From positions 1-64,000 of IMG/VR virus record IMGVR_UViG_3300032213_000722: a DNA stretch of 64,000 bases, one strand, 5' to 3'. Shown piece after piece: positions 41,048-51,760 of the stretch (positions are counted from its first letter, which is position 1; every line of letters starts with the position of its first letter). The translations under genes were made by a program, and so were the position numbers. This DNA comes from a virus. The notes beneath the pieces were generated by a model. It was not told where the DNA came from and did no database searches. It saw nothing but the letters and a program-made list of their open reading frames with translations.

Positions 41048-44000
41048 TTACTCCACAATAAGTATTGGTTCACCACTACCTCTACCTGTTTTAGCAACTT
41101 TAAGTATATTAGGATTAGTAGTAAATATTTCAACCGGGTCTAAACCATCAGGTGTTGTTGCTGCAGTTTGCAAAGACCCATTAAAGTATGAATTTTGTAA
41201 TCCTTTGGATAAATTGTTTACAAACTTATAGTGTGTTGGGAAATACCCATTTAATGAAGTTACTTCTGTTGTTTCGTTTCCAATAGTAATACTTCCACTA
41301 AATGGTAAAACCGAAACTTTATATCTGTATTTTGTGTTTACTATATCTTCATATAAAACTTGCTCACCTAATGGAGCACCATTTACAGGCCATCCTTTTG
41401 TTTGAGTTGAAACTTTTGTAGTAAATTGTTCTTTTACTAAAAATACACTTTTTCTACTTCCACTTGTTTGATAATTACCAAAAATAGGTTCAATAGTAGA
41501 TACAATAGAGTTACCATTTTCTCCATATAAACCAAAACCAGCGTTTGCTAATGATTCAGGATTAATACCAACAATGGTTGTATTAAACGAATCAATTTCA
41601 GCAGTTATAGTGGCACCAGTTGGTATATATATTTCTACAGAACCAGTAGGTGGGTATGTCGGATATTCTGTTTCTATTAAATAAAGTTCAGATGTTGGTA
41701 TTTCCGTTTCATATCCATTATTTTCCGATTCAATTAGATAAACTTCATCCGTATTTACTAAAGCATCATACGATGGTAAATCGGAAACCAATGTTGCTAT
41801 TTGAGTTGCATCTATTAAAGCATCTTTACTTTCATATGATAACTCAATTTCATTATATTGCTGTGCATTTACAACACTTTCATAATCACCTCTTTCCGAT
41901 TTTGGTTTATTCCAACGAATTTTACTTCTTTCTAAATAATGGGGTTCAATTAAAAGACCTTTGGAAACATTTGTTCTAGCAGGAGCTAAATCACTTAAAA
42001 CATCAAATAAAGATTTATCAATATATCTTACTAATTGGATATATTCATTCATATTTCTATTCAATCTTTGAAAATAATATTTTCTTAAATCCGCAAGTTC
42101 TCTATATGAATCTTTGTAATCATCCGATGGGTCTCCAATATAGTTATCAATATTAAAATCTCCAAATGCTTTTACAATATCCATATTCAACTCCTTAATT
42201 GGAGACATGAATATACCCAATCGATTTGAATCAATTGTAGATTGGTCAAATGATTTTTTAGTTGCTCTAGCTTTATATGATAAATCACCCACCAAAGATG
42301 CTGATTCAAATCTTATTTTGTTTGAATAGTTTAATCCTAATGATGGTACAGTTGCCGTTACAGTTCTATCATATGGGTCGTATTGATATGGATAATTTGG
42401 TGCAACAAACATATTACTTGCCGTTGCCGAATTTTCACTATATTGAGTACTTAATGATACGTTTTTAATGTATGGGTCTAATATTCTATTTTTTGGATAT
42501 TCAAAATCCAAACGGAATAGCATATCAGCGGTTGATGCAGTATATGAATTACCGTTTATTGCGTCTGGGTGTAATGTATGATTTTCAAATTTAGATGGTT
42601 GTAATGGAACTCTCCACAAACGGAATTCATCCAAACTACCACTAAAATCATTACCAATAGATACATATGAACCACTTTCCCAACATTCTTTTGTACTAAC
42701 AAAAGACATACTTACGGAATTTATAATTCGTTGTCCATCGGATGTTTTTAATAATACTTCATAAATAGATGCAGATGATAATTGTCCTCCGATTGGATAT
42801 CTATTTATTAACACATTACTATAATATTCAGTAGATAATGGAAAATCAGAACTACCACTAACAGTATCAGGCCCTAAAACATAATCAAACCCAGATGGAA
42901 AATATGTGGTTGATACAGATGCTGATATGAATGGTGTTTCTATGTAAGGTGCCGATAATGCATTATTACCCAACCCAAATGTTAAATTTGCAAAAGAACC
43001 AGTAGTTTGTTCTATATCTAAATAGAATTGAGAACTTGATATAATTCTGGTATTTTTTACACTATTTGGTTTTATTCTAAATTCAATACTTTGTGGATAT
43101 GAACCATTTACCGATTTCCAAGGAACAATAATAGATGAATTATTTTGTAATTTAATTGCAGCAGTTCTATCATCAAATGTAAATTTAGTACTACCTTCTT
43201 TGGTTGGGTCTTGAGGTCCACCAAACTCCATTATTGTCAACATTGATTGAGGAACGCCATAACAAGCCATTACCGCTTTCATAGCTCTTGATGTTCCTTT
43301 ATGTTTTAATAGATATGGTAGATTGTTTAGTATTCTTCTCCATATTTGATTGTTTGCTTCCTCTAATGGCATTGAGTATTTTTGAAAACCTTCTTTATTA
43401 GTTCCAAATGCATACTCCCAAAGAGAATTAGAATCAAATGCTATCTTAGAATCCCAACCCATTGATTCCAATAAGTAATAAATTAACTTATCAATTGCAC
43501 CAGTAGATTGCTTTTCTTCTATTAAATGAACTTTCTTTAAGCCATTTATGTAAGCCCAAATAATATCAAAATGTTGACCAATCATATCTAAAAAAACTAT
43601 GAAGTCATTATTATCATAATCTTCTTGTATAAACGTTGGTATATTATTTACTAAATAATTTGGATTATATTTATCAAATTCGGCGGATAGCTGTATTATA
43701 CTATCATACCAATTTACAACATCCGAATCATCAATTGGTTTTAAAATATAAATGGTTAGTCCATTTATTGGATTAGTATATGTTGTTTTTGGATATGATA
43801 ACGTATTTAAGTATTCGGTATCAGAATATAACCATTTTTCAAATCCATCAAATCCTCTAATTAAAGCATTTGCACTATCCAAAATCTTTTTAGCTTCAGA
43901 AATTTGAGCAGTACCTTTTGGTTGATTAATCTCCCAGTTAATTTCATCAAATATAAAATCTTCAGTTATTAAGGTAGCTCCATCATATATTAAAAACGAA

Positions 44001-46057
44001 GGGTCACCAATATTATTTGGATATTCAGCTAATAAACTTGAAGTTAAATCTACATATGGTTGGGTAAACGTATCTGCTATCAAAGCAGTATATTTGGTTT
44101 TATAATCTTCAATTAATTGTACCTTATAAAAAAAGTTGTTTACTCTTTCTTCAGCAGAACTAAAATTTACAAAATTAGTAAATAAATAATCAGAACCACT
44201 AGCATATGTTATATTTAATTTAGAAGTATCAATTCCAGTACTTTCTAAATATTTTGTTACTAAATCATTTGATGTTTGCGAACCACTTGCAATAACTTCA
44301 TCAAATACTTTATATCCAATTCCATTGTCAGGTTCTAATGAAAAGTTAGGTCCTTTTAATGGAGGACATATATTATTTGTTTGTTCTGATAATGTTACAG
44401 TTTCAACAATTGGATTTGATTGTAATTTTGAAATCCAAACTTGTTGATTTGTTTGTATTGTAGTTGGTAGTGGTTCGTATAATTTTGCAATCAATGAACC
44501 AGCACTACCAGTCCAAGTTGTTATTACTTTATTATTACCATTACCTAAATGTAATAAATGCGTTAAATATTTAGAAGTTTCATCTTTAAAAATAGATGTA
44601 TCTAATTGAGATAAAAACCCTTCAGCTATTCTATTGATTGCAACTTCTCTTGGAATTGTTAAATCACCTTTATCAAGATTGATTGTAATTATTTCATCTT
44701 TACCTGCTAATTGTTTAAAACCACTTATATTGTATGGTGTTAATACTAAACTTAAAGATATCTTATCATCGTTTTCAGATACAATTGTATTATCTAATTC
44801 ATACAATTGTTTAAAATTTAAATCAACAAATCCAGATTTTGTAGCTGTTATTGAACTAGCTCCACCTAATTTTTTAATTTTAACAAAATCCGTATTAACA
44901 GAATCATATGATATTTTAAAATAAACATCAGCACCAATATAATCAGCTCCCTTTATTAATTTTGGATACTTAATATTTCGTATATCAGGCGTACCAACAA
45001 ACATTTCTTCAACGGCACTAATTGCAAATTCTAATGGAGTACCATCCCCAACAGTTGAATTATATGGAACTAAAATAGTTTTATAATTTCCAATTCTATC
45101 AAATGCCGAGTCTGGTATTGTTATTACATTTGACTTATTTACATCAAATCTATATGTTTTTTTGTTTATATAAGCGGTTACCTGTTCAACCTTTCCACTT
45201 TTAATTAAACCAATTGGTAAACCTACATTTGAATTTATATTATATCGTTTTGCAGAATCTTCTTTATTTGATAATTCAATTGAAAATTGCGCAGAAATGG
45301 TTTGTTTTATTAAATTTGTTTCTGTATATAAATCTACATTATATGTCCCATCAATATTAAGTTCAGTTGTAAGACTTGGAGTATCCTTTGATGATTTTAA
45401 ATTTTTCTTTGTTTTACCAGAATCAATATCAATTCCAATTAAATTATATAAAGATGCGTTTGCACTTATAAAAGTTATATTAGAACCTATATTTATTTTT
45501 ATTTCAGTTAATCCTTGTTTTAATTTTGTAGTTTGTCCATTACTTGTAAAAGCAGCAGAATAATTAGGTCCAGACAAATTCACAAAAATAGTATATATAG
45601 TATTTTGTGGAATGTTTAATGGAGTATCTACAATAACAGGAACAGGTATATCACCAACTCTATCATCCGTAATGCTTGTTGCTCCTTTTAGTAAATTATT
45701 TAATCCTTCTGTTGTTGTTGGTAAATTAAACGGATTTTTTGAATCTATAATTACATCCGGCTTGTCATCATATTTAATAGTAGTGTATGATGGCATTACA
45801 GTATCACCCAATTGTGCAGCTTGAATTTGCAATGGAATACCACCAGGTAATCCAGTATTTTGTGCCATAGATTCAGCTATACCAGCAATGGAAGCTGCTT
45901 GTCCTTCTGGTGTACCTATACCACCGGGAGCAGTAAATGATGCTACAGCTGCGGCAAGAGCTTTTTCATCAAAAGTTGCAGTTTGTAATTTCTCATACAA
46001 ATCATAACTTATTCCAAAGCTGTCTGCTTCTGCCTTTTGGGCGTCGGTTAATGGCAT
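41048..46057 (-). CDS. Very large baseplate/tail protein with a LamG-like domain
   Basis: 1669 residues, larger than T4 gp7 (1032). The N-terminal 700 residues are beta-rich and unknown. Residues of about 850-960 hold RRILNNLPYLLKHKGTSRAM and KAVMACYGVPQSMLTIMEFG, a pattern recalled from large myovirus tail proteins. A concanavalin/LamG-like domain follows (IEFRIKPNSVKNTRIISSSQ ... SLDEFRLWRVPL, about 990-1150), then a region LFDVLSDLAPARTNVSKGLL. It is the last gene of the gp25-gp6 operon, so it is probably a wedge protein comparable in place to gp7. The homology itself is unproven. Confidence 0.65.
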   Translation of the reverse strand: MPLTDAQKAEADSFGISYDLYEKLQTATFDEKALAAAVASFTAPGGIGTPEGQAASIAGIAESMAQNTGLPGGIPLQIQAAQLGDTVMPSYTTIKYDDKPDVIIDSKNPFNLPTTTEGLNNLLKGATSITDDRVGDIPVPVIVDTPLNIPQNTIYTIFVNLSGPNYSAAFTSNGQTTKLKQGLTEIKINIGSNITFISANASLYNLIGIDIDSGKTKKNLKSSKDTPSLTTELNIDGTYNVDLYTETNLIKQTISAQFSIELSNKEDSAKRYNINSNVGLPIGLIKSGKVEQVTAYINKKTYRFDVNKSNVITIPDSAFDRIGNYKTILVPYNSTVGDGTPLEFAISAVEEMFVGTPDIRNIKYPKLIKGADYIGADVYFKISYDSVNTDFVKIKKLGGASSITATKSGFVDLNFKQLYELDNTIVSENDDKISLSLVLTPYNISGFKQLAGKDEIITINLDKGDLTIPREVAINRIAEGFLSQLDTSIFKDETSKYLTHLLHLGNGNNKVITTWTGSAGSLIAKLYEPLPTTIQTNQQVWISKLQSNPIVETVTLSEQTNNICPPLKGPNFSLEPDNGIGYKVFDEVIASGSQTSNDLVTKYLESTGIDTSKLNITYASGSDYLFTNFVNFSSAEERVNNFFYKVQLIEDYKTKYTALIADTFTQPYVDLTSSLLAEYPNNIGDPSFLIYDGATLITEDFIFDEINWEINQPKGTAQISEAKKILDSANALIRGFDGFEKWLYSDTEYLNTLSYPKTTYTNPINGLTIYILKPIDDSDVVNWYDSIIQLSAEFDKYNPNYLVNNIPTFIQEDYDNNDFIVFLDMIGQHFDIIWAYINGLKKVHLIEEKQSTGAIDKLIYYLLESMGWDSKIAFDSNSLWEYAFGTNKEGFQKYSMPLEEANNQIWRRILNNLPYLLKHKGTSRAMKAVMACYGVPQSMLTIMEFGGPQDPTKEGSTKFTFDDRTAAIKLQNNSSIIVPWKSVNGSYPQSIEFRIKPNSVKNTRIISSSQFYLDIEQTTGSFANLTFGLGNNALSAPYIETPFISASVSTTYFPSGFDYVLGPDTVSGSSDFPLSTEYYSNVLINRYPIGGQLSSASIYEVLLKTSDGQRIINSVSMSFVSTKECWESGSYVSIGNDFSGSLDEFRLWRVPLQPSKFENHTLHPDAINGNSYTASTADMLFRLDFEYPKNRILDPYIKNVSLSTQYSENSATASNMFVAPNYPYQYDPYDRTVTATVPSLGLNYSNKIRFESASLVGDLSYKARATKKSFDQSTIDSNRLGIFMSPIKELNMDIVKAFGDFNIDNYIGDPSDDYKDSYRELADLRKYYFQRLNRNMNEYIQLVRYIDKSLFDVLSDLAPARTNVSKGLLIEPHYLERSKIRWNKPKSERGDYESVVNAQQYNEIELSYESKDALIDATQIATLVSDLPSYDALVNTDEVYLIESENNGYETEIPTSELYLIETEYPTYPPTGSVEIYIPTGATITAEIDSFNTTIVGINPESLANAGFGLYGENGNSIVSTIEPIFGNYQTSGSRKSVFLVKEQFTTKVSTQTKGWPVNGAPLGEQVLYEDIVNTKYRYKVSVLPFSGSITIGNETTEVTSLNGYFPTHYKFVNNLSKGLQNSYFNGSLQTAATTPDGLDPVEIFTTNPNILKVAKTGRGSGEPILIVE

Positions 46058-46098
46058 GTTATATTATTTACTATAATTATTTATTTTTCAATTTATTA

Positions 46099-47625
46099 TT
46101 AACCACAACCGGCTAAAGCTGTTTTAGTTACATTTCCATAAACAGTTCCAACATTAGCACAAACCATACTAGTCTGTCCAGCTCGAACTACTAAAGTTAA
46201 TAATTGTGCATTAGGTCCAACATTGTATGTTACTTTTTCATCACCACCAGTTTCATTAACTAATTGATAATAAAATTTTAAAGGAGATTCTTGATTTGAT
46301 GTTCCAGTGGGTAGTGTTTCTTCTAATGGTTCTACTGGAGGTCCTATTGGTACATCAGGAGAAAATCCAAATGGACTTGATTCAAATGTATAAGTAGGTG
46401 TTTGTGAACCATTATTTACAACCGAAGTTGGTCCAGTATTTGGTACAGCTCCTTGACCAGGTGCATATAAACCGCCGGGTAATCTTGTACCAGTTGTAGG
46501 GAGAACACCTGGTTCATATGGTTTAGTTGTAACACCAGTATTATCAAATGGATTCATAGGTACGATAACAGGTGGTGGAGTAACTGCAGCTGGGTCTTCT
46601 TTTTGTACTGCTGCACTTAATTCACTTGTCTTTGGCTTTAATAATGTTACTTGTCTTAATATAGGATATGATGTATCAATTATAGTATCCGTTTCATTTC
46701 TCTGAAGAATATTTGTAATATCATCGAAACTAGCTAAAATCCCACTATCAAATGTTGATGTTGATTTTACATCTTGCTTAATTAAATAATAATTAATAGT
46801 TTGAATTAGTACAAGTTTTGCAGTGTTTAATATATCATCAACAGATAAAGATAATAATGGTGTTGTACTTCTAGGTTGTCCATAATTTAATTCACCAATC
46901 GATGAGTATCTATTTGTAAATTCATATTGACATGATTGAATAAATGCATTACGAACTTTTGTAGCAAATTCATCAAAATTAGCTATTTTAAATTCTGCTT
47001 TTAATTTGTCAAACCATTTTGAAGTGTATTTATTTGTAATCAATTCTTTAACATAATCAGCTTTTGCAGTTTCAACAAAAGGAACTGCATTAATAATCGT
47101 ATCTTCTCTAAAATTTTTATCGTTTACAAAAATATTAAATCTTTCTTGCAATTGTTTGTGTTCAGATAATCCTTTTTTAAGAGGATATAATCTTATTTCG
47201 GTTCTTGATGGAGATATTTCAGATATCCATAATTTATTATTTATATCTTCTCCACTTCCAGCTCTTTTATTAATTAAAGTTACTTGAATTTTAAATATAC
47301 CATTTACATATCCTGCTTGACTCAATAAACGTTCAGCATCTATAAAATATTCTTTTGGAAATTTGTATTTTTGAAACAATGTTCCCTGTGGAATTAATAT
47401 ATAATCTTTTATATTTTGAGTTGTTAGTGGTATATATCTAACTAACCCATAATTAGCTTGATTTAATTGATTATCATTTATATCATATATAACAAGCTCA
47501 ATAACATCGTAATCACTAAGACCAAAAAAAGATTGTAGATTTCCTTGCTCAAATACTTCTCTGTCTTGAGTTGAAATTCTATATCCTTTATTTTGTATTA
47601 CCTCTTTAAATGTTTGTAATGCCAT
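46099..47625 (-). CDS. Baseplate-region structural protein
   Basis: 508 residues. The N-terminal half is well ordered (EVFEQGNLQSFFGLSDYDV, LIPQGTLFQKYKFPKEYFID). The middle has QSCQYEFTNRYSSIGELNYG. A Pro/Thr/Gly-rich linker of about 345-440 leads to a C-terminal beta module (KFYYQLVNETGGDEKVTYNV ... TSMVCANVGTVYG). No catalytic motifs. It lies within the baseplate operon and is assumed to be a virion protein. Confidence 0.55.
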   Translation of the reverse strand: MALQTFKEVIQNKGYRISTQDREVFEQGNLQSFFGLSDYDVIELVIYDINDNQLNQANYGLVRYIPLTTQNIKDYILIPQGTLFQKYKFPKEYFIDAERLLSQAGYVNGIFKIQVTLINKRAGSGEDINNKLWISEISPSRTEIRLYPLKKGLSEHKQLQERFNIFVNDKNFREDTIINAVPFVETAKADYVKELITNKYTSKWFDKLKAEFKIANFDEFATKVRNAFIQSCQYEFTNRYSSIGELNYGQPRSTTPLLSLSVDDILNTAKLVLIQTINYYLIKQDVKSTSTFDSGILASFDDITNILQRNETDTIIDTSYPILRQVTLLKPKTSELSAAVQKEDPAAVTPPPVIVPMNPFDNTGVTTKPYEPGVLPTTGTRLPGGLYAPGQGAVPNTGPTSVVNNGSQTPTYTFESSPFGFSPDVPIGPPVEPLEETLPTGTSNQESPLKFYYQLVNETGGDEKVTYNVGPNAQLLTLVVRAGQTSMVCANVGTVYGNVTKTALAGCG

Positions 47626-47639
47626 TTTATTTTTATTTA

Positions 47640-48653
47640 TTAATCACCAAATGCGTTACCATATTGTTTTTGTAAATTGACAGATAACGTAACTGTAGAT
47701 GTTTTTGATTTTATAGTTAATGCTGCTATATATAATGTATCACCCTGCCCAATTCTAGTTGGTGGTTTATCTGCCACCGGACCTGGTTTGGGTTTTATTG
47801 ATATAATCTTTGTTTCTTGAGATTGTAGTGTAACGGATGTTGGTGCATATATTACATCGGCAGCAGGTCCACTTGTAAAAAATGTTAATGTTACTGCATC
47901 TTTTGTAAAATTGTATAGTTCAATATCGGGTCCATTAACCCAATTACCCTGGCCATTCGCATCGTATCTAGAATTAAATGTTAAATCAGCGTATTTAGTA
48001 TCTGCTTTAGATATTACTTTAACTGAAAACTCCCTCCCTACCTTAGCACCTTCTGCTATTTTTGCGGTTTTTCCAGTCAATTGTTCTTTTAAATCTTCAT
48101 TTTCTTTTAATAAAGCTTGGTTTCTTGCAAAAAGTGAAACTCTTTGTAATGATTCATTGGTTGCTTTTTGAATAGCTTTTTGTAATTCAGTTACAGTTGT
48201 AGCAATTTTACTATTTGCTTGAGTGGTTTGATTTTGAGCGGAAGCTACTACAAGTTCTTTAGAATCCATTTCTTCTCGTAAACTTTGAGATACAATTTGT
48301 AATCCAGATACTTTTGAATTTAAATTAGTAACTAATGTATTCAATCTTTCAACTTGAAAAGTCAAATCTATTACAGATTGAGTTACAGGATTATATACAC
48401 TTCGCAAAACAGTATCAGGTACTTCAGGTACTTCAGGTGGAAGTAATTCTGTTATTACAATATCTACTGTTTTTTGGATTTCAGCTATATCGTATTTTGG
48501 TTTTTGTAACTTACCACTAATAATACCATCATCTACAACCGAACCACTAAATATGTGAACACCAAAGTCATTTTTAGTCGTGATGGCTTCAGAACCCTTA
48601 ACTAAAAGTTCGCTAATTTTTGCTTCATTTTTTAAACCACTATTTACTGCCAT
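47640..48653 (-). CDS. Baseplate-region fibrous protein with central coiled coil
   Basis: 337 residues. Residues of about 95-200 form a coiled coil with heptad character (VERLNTLVTNLNSKVSGLQI ... ALLKENEDLKEQL). They are followed by a C-terminal beta domain of about 205-337 that resembles a small sandwich (EFSVKVISKADTKYADLTFN ...). The shape fits a short trimeric fibre. The gene is 2 nt behind the neighbouring structural gene. T4 has trimeric short fibres among its baseplate genes, but sequence similarity is not visible. Confidence 0.5.
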   Translation of the reverse strand: MAVNSGLKNEAKISELLVKGSEAITTKNDFGVHIFSGSVVDDGIISGKLQKPKYDIAEIQKTVDIVITELLPPEVPEVPDTVLRSVYNPVTQSVIDLTFQVERLNTLVTNLNSKVSGLQIVSQSLREEMDSKELVVASAQNQTTQANSKIATTVTELQKAIQKATNESLQRVSLFARNQALLKENEDLKEQLTGKTAKIAEGAKVGREFSVKVISKADTKYADLTFNSRYDANGQGNWVNGPDIELYNFTKDAVTLTFFTSGPAADVIYAPTSVTLQSQETKIISIKPKPGPVADKPPTRIGQGDTLYIAALTIKSKTSTVTLSVNLQKQYGNAFGD

Positions 48654-48655
48654 TT

Positions 48656-49723
48656 TTAGTATTTAACTATATCAAATGTTATACTATTATCAAAATATTG
48701 AACACCACCATTTTGTTCAATTTTAAATTCTATTTTATATGTTCTATTAGGCTCCCAATTTGAAAGATTTAAATTTATATAATTTCCATTTGAATCACAA
48801 CTTACTTTTGAATAGTCCGAAAATGGTACTATTACATCATCAGATGAAAAATCTTTTATCTGATAATATGTTGTTTGTGGTAAGTACTTAACGCTATTAT
48901 AAGCGAATGTATTTGTAAAAGTTTTTAATGGATATAGTTCTCTAGCTAATATTCTTAATTTTGGAGTACTACCTAATTTATATTCTTTTTTTAGATTAGA
49001 TATACTAACTTTAATATCTTCGGAAGTCAAAGCAGTCAATGAAGCTGTTACAAATGATTGGTCATTCCACCCAATACTAATTTTAGGTTGATATATAGTA
49101 TGTGTTTCTTTACTAAAAAATTTAAGTATTCCATAATCTTCAGTATTATTTTCAACCACATCGGAATATCTTAATAAAAATCCATCATTTGGAATAGAAC
49201 TACTCATCCATGCGTTTAATATAGATTTAACATCCATATTAATATCGGCTGTTTGGTAACTATATGATTGAGTACCACCATAACCAGTCCACCAAGTTCC
49301 ACCAGTTCCATTATTTGGATTGGCATCAGTTCCTAAATTAAGATTGTTTTCTAACCAGTCTTTTTTAGTATCACCCTCTCTGTAATTCCAAGTTACACCA
49401 GCCGTAGATACATTATCAAATCGTGTACCAATACCCATATCCCAACTTCCAGAAAGTGGATTTGCATATATAGTATATTCTAATGGAAGTTCTTCACTTT
49501 CAGTTTCTCTTAAAATTAAATTAGCAGAATCCAATCCAATTGTACCAGTTGAAATTGATGATGATAAAAATCCAACATCAAATTTAATTATACTTCTAGC
49601 AACATCTTTTATGTTACCATAATAGACTTTACTAATTTCTAATATTTCATCAAGCCCAGTATTTTGATTGGGCTGTTGTAAATAAACTGATGCATCTTTA
49701 GATGCTGTTAAAAAATATATCAT
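48656..49723 (-). CDS. Baseplate-associated protein with a DNRLRE-like beta domain
   Basis: 355 residues. The N-terminal part (TASKDASVYLQQPNQNTGLDEI ... VARSIIKFDV) follows the DNRLRE/CBM96-like pattern: a start with DAxV, a GxxxxLxVxxx strand and a RxLIKFD strand. GTRFDNV, VTWNYREGD and GGTWWTG are typical of this fold. The C-terminal part is Ig-like. It overlaps the gp6 stop by one nucleotide and probably attaches to the wedge as a peripheral carbohydrate-binding or structural protein. Confidence 0.6.
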   Translation of the reverse strand: MIYFLTASKDASVYLQQPNQNTGLDEILEISKVYYGNIKDVARSIIKFDVGFLSSSISTGTIGLDSANLILRETESEELPLEYTIYANPLSGSWDMGIGTRFDNVSTAGVTWNYREGDTKKDWLENNLNLGTDANPNNGTGGTWWTGYGGTQSYSYQTADINMDVKSILNAWMSSSIPNDGFLLRYSDVVENNTEDYGILKFFSKETHTIYQPKISIGWNDQSFVTASLTALTSEDIKVSISNLKKEYKLGSTPKLRILARELYPLKTFTNTFAYNSVKYLPQTTYYQIKDFSSDDVIVPFSDYSKVSCDSNGNYINLNLSNWEPNRTYKIEFKIEQNGGVQYFDNSITFDIVKY

Positions 49724-51756
49724 TAGCGTACCCTTCCTTTAATATCCGAATTTGGAAACTTAACTTCAAAAACCGATGGGTCTAATGACGGATATACAAT
49801 CTTATCTTTAGTTGCCGCATCTATATTATATGAGTTTGGTGAATATTTACCACCACATTTATTTGTTATTTTAAGCATTGGTACAGATGATACACCTTCT
49901 ACATTTGCTAATAATAATTCTATTTCACTTAAATTAATTGTTTGATTGAAAGACCACCCATCTATATTAAAATAATTTCTTAACTCATTAATACAATTAG
50001 TTAATAATTCTGTTTTATTATAATTTTTGTATGCTAGAACTTCAAATTCAACACCAATATTAATAACAAACCCATCATTAATATTAACACCATCGGTTAA
50101 TATACGATATTCATTTAAATATGTTTTAAGATTTTCTTTTATAGCTCTATTTAAATTTGTTAAATTTTGATTTGAGTTGTATCCCAACAAATAAAGATTA
50201 ATTGCAAATGGATTATTTTTTTCTTTTACATTGCTATCTTTTCCAATCAAAAATTTTGTTATTTCTTCTTTAACAGATGCTAAGGATGGTTCTTGTATAT
50301 CGGGTTTATTTACAAATCTCATTACTAAATCTGAAAACTCTTGTAAATGGTTTGGTGATGCTAATATTGATGATGGTGAATTATTATCCAACGTACCATC
50401 GGCAACTGCGTAAGCTTTTGCAATACCACCAAATTTTGCAGGCATTGATAAAGCTCTAACTTGATAATCCTTTGCGGTTACTGCTCTATTTTGTGCTCCA
50501 AAATTTGCTAAAGCATTTTGTCTAACTTCTTCAATTGTTTCACCACCCCTACCACCAACGGCAGGTACTTCATTATCAACTACTAATGTATTTTTTATCG
50601 ATTGATATGCTGCAATTTCTGCTTGATTTAAAGAATTTAAATTATTCTGAAAATCCACACCTGTTATTTTTGTTATTTTTCCTTGAGCAACATTTGAACT
50701 AACCCCACCCCCTACAAAATATTTAACAGTAATTGTAGTGTTTGATGGTGATGTTCCATATGTTTTTGTTTTTAAAAAGTTTGTTGGGTCAAATGATTCT
50801 TCCAATCTACTAATAGAATTTGGCAATCCTAATCCAACATTTTTAAGGTTTGGAATTAATTGCTCATCGTTTGCAGTTGCATCACCAGAACCAAATTGAA
50901 TAGTAGTTGTACTATTTTGATTTACTTTAGTTACAAATCTTCTAGGAGTTTTTATTGTTTTTAGTACATATGGTACTGTATCTTTAAATTGAGCCAAATC
51001 TGGGTCTGATGTTTCGTTATTTGGTTCATCTATAAAAATCATTTCTTGAGCTAAATAAGGAACTTCATAATATTTATTTCCATTTGAATCTCTAACATCA
51101 TATATTTCAATAATATCAGTATCAGCTAAATCTATTTTTTGAAATGGTTTATATGAACCAAATGAAAAAGTTGCTTCCTTTTCAATTGCAGATATAGCTT
51201 GTATATTTTTTTTAATTAAATAAAATGTAGGTTCTCCCGTATTTACATCTCTTTGATATACGCTTATTTGCCTATCTAATATATCTGAAAAATTTAAATT
51301 TTCTAATGTTCGAAATACAATGTTATCATTTGATTCAACTCGCATTCCTTGTTTTATTTCCAAATAATATCTGCTATCTGGTTTATTGGATGTACCACTA
51401 CCAATAGATGGTACTAATTGATAAATGGATAGAGTTGTTATTGATGGTGATGTTACTTTTGGCTTATAACCTAAAAATTGAGATAAGGCTATTACATTTT
51501 GTAAATCTTCTGCATACGGCATTAATGATTCTTTTAATGTATCATCCACATAGTATGATAGGGAATCACCAACATAAGATGCCATTTCAATAAACATCAT
51601 ACCAGGTGATGTTTCATTAAAATCAGCATATGATTTTGGAAAATAAATTTTGGCAAATTCTATTAAATTATTTCTATAATCAGAAAAATCTTTATTTAGA
51701 TATTTTATATCCTTACCCTTATTTTTAAAATTTCTATTTGTTGTAGTTATTGCCAT
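49723..51756 (-). CDS. 6: Baseplate wedge protein, gp6-like (gpJ family)
   Basis: 677 residues (T4 gp6 is 660). The N-terminus YLNKDFSDYRNNLIEFAKIY, then FPKSYADFNETSPGMMFIEM and ASYVGDSLSYYVDD, is the recognisable gp6/gpJ signature. The central VPAVGGRGGETIEEVRQNAL and FGAQNRAVTAKDYQVRALSM are the gpJ-like core. gp6 dimers join wedges into the hexagonal baseplate and carry the sheath signal. It lies 4 nt downstream of gp25, as in a compact wedge operon. Confidence 0.92.
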   Translation of the reverse strand: MAITTTNRNFKNKGKDIKYLNKDFSDYRNNLIEFAKIYFPKSYADFNETSPGMMFIEMASYVGDSLSYYVDDTLKESLMPYAEDLQNVIALSQFLGYKPKVTSPSITTLSIYQLVPSIGSGTSNKPDSRYYLEIKQGMRVESNDNIVFRTLENLNFSDILDRQISVYQRDVNTGEPTFYLIKKNIQAISAIEKEATFSFGSYKPFQKIDLADTDIIEIYDVRDSNGNKYYEVPYLAQEMIFIDEPNNETSDPDLAQFKDTVPYVLKTIKTPRRFVTKVNQNSTTTIQFGSGDATANDEQLIPNLKNVGLGLPNSISRLEESFDPTNFLKTKTYGTSPSNTTITVKYFVGGGVSSNVAQGKITKITGVDFQNNLNSLNQAEIAAYQSIKNTLVVDNEVPAVGGRGGETIEEVRQNALANFGAQNRAVTAKDYQVRALSMPAKFGGIAKAYAVADGTLDNNSPSSILASPNHLQEFSDLVMRFVNKPDIQEPSLASVKEEITKFLIGKDSNVKEKNNPFAINLYLLGYNSNQNLTNLNRAIKENLKTYLNEYRILTDGVNINDGFVINIGVEFEVLAYKNYNKTELLTNCINELRNYFNIDGWSFNQTINLSEIELLLANVEGVSSVPMLKITNKCGGKYSPNSYNIDAATKDKIVYPSLDPSVFEVKFPNSDIKGRVR

Positions 51757-51760
51757 TTTT

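Noticed and set aside
49653-49674. Hairpin AGCCCA...TGGGCT considered as a terminator.
   Set aside because: It lies inside the coding sequence of the DNRLRE-like protein near its N-terminus, is only 6 bp long and has no T-tract on the transcribed strand.
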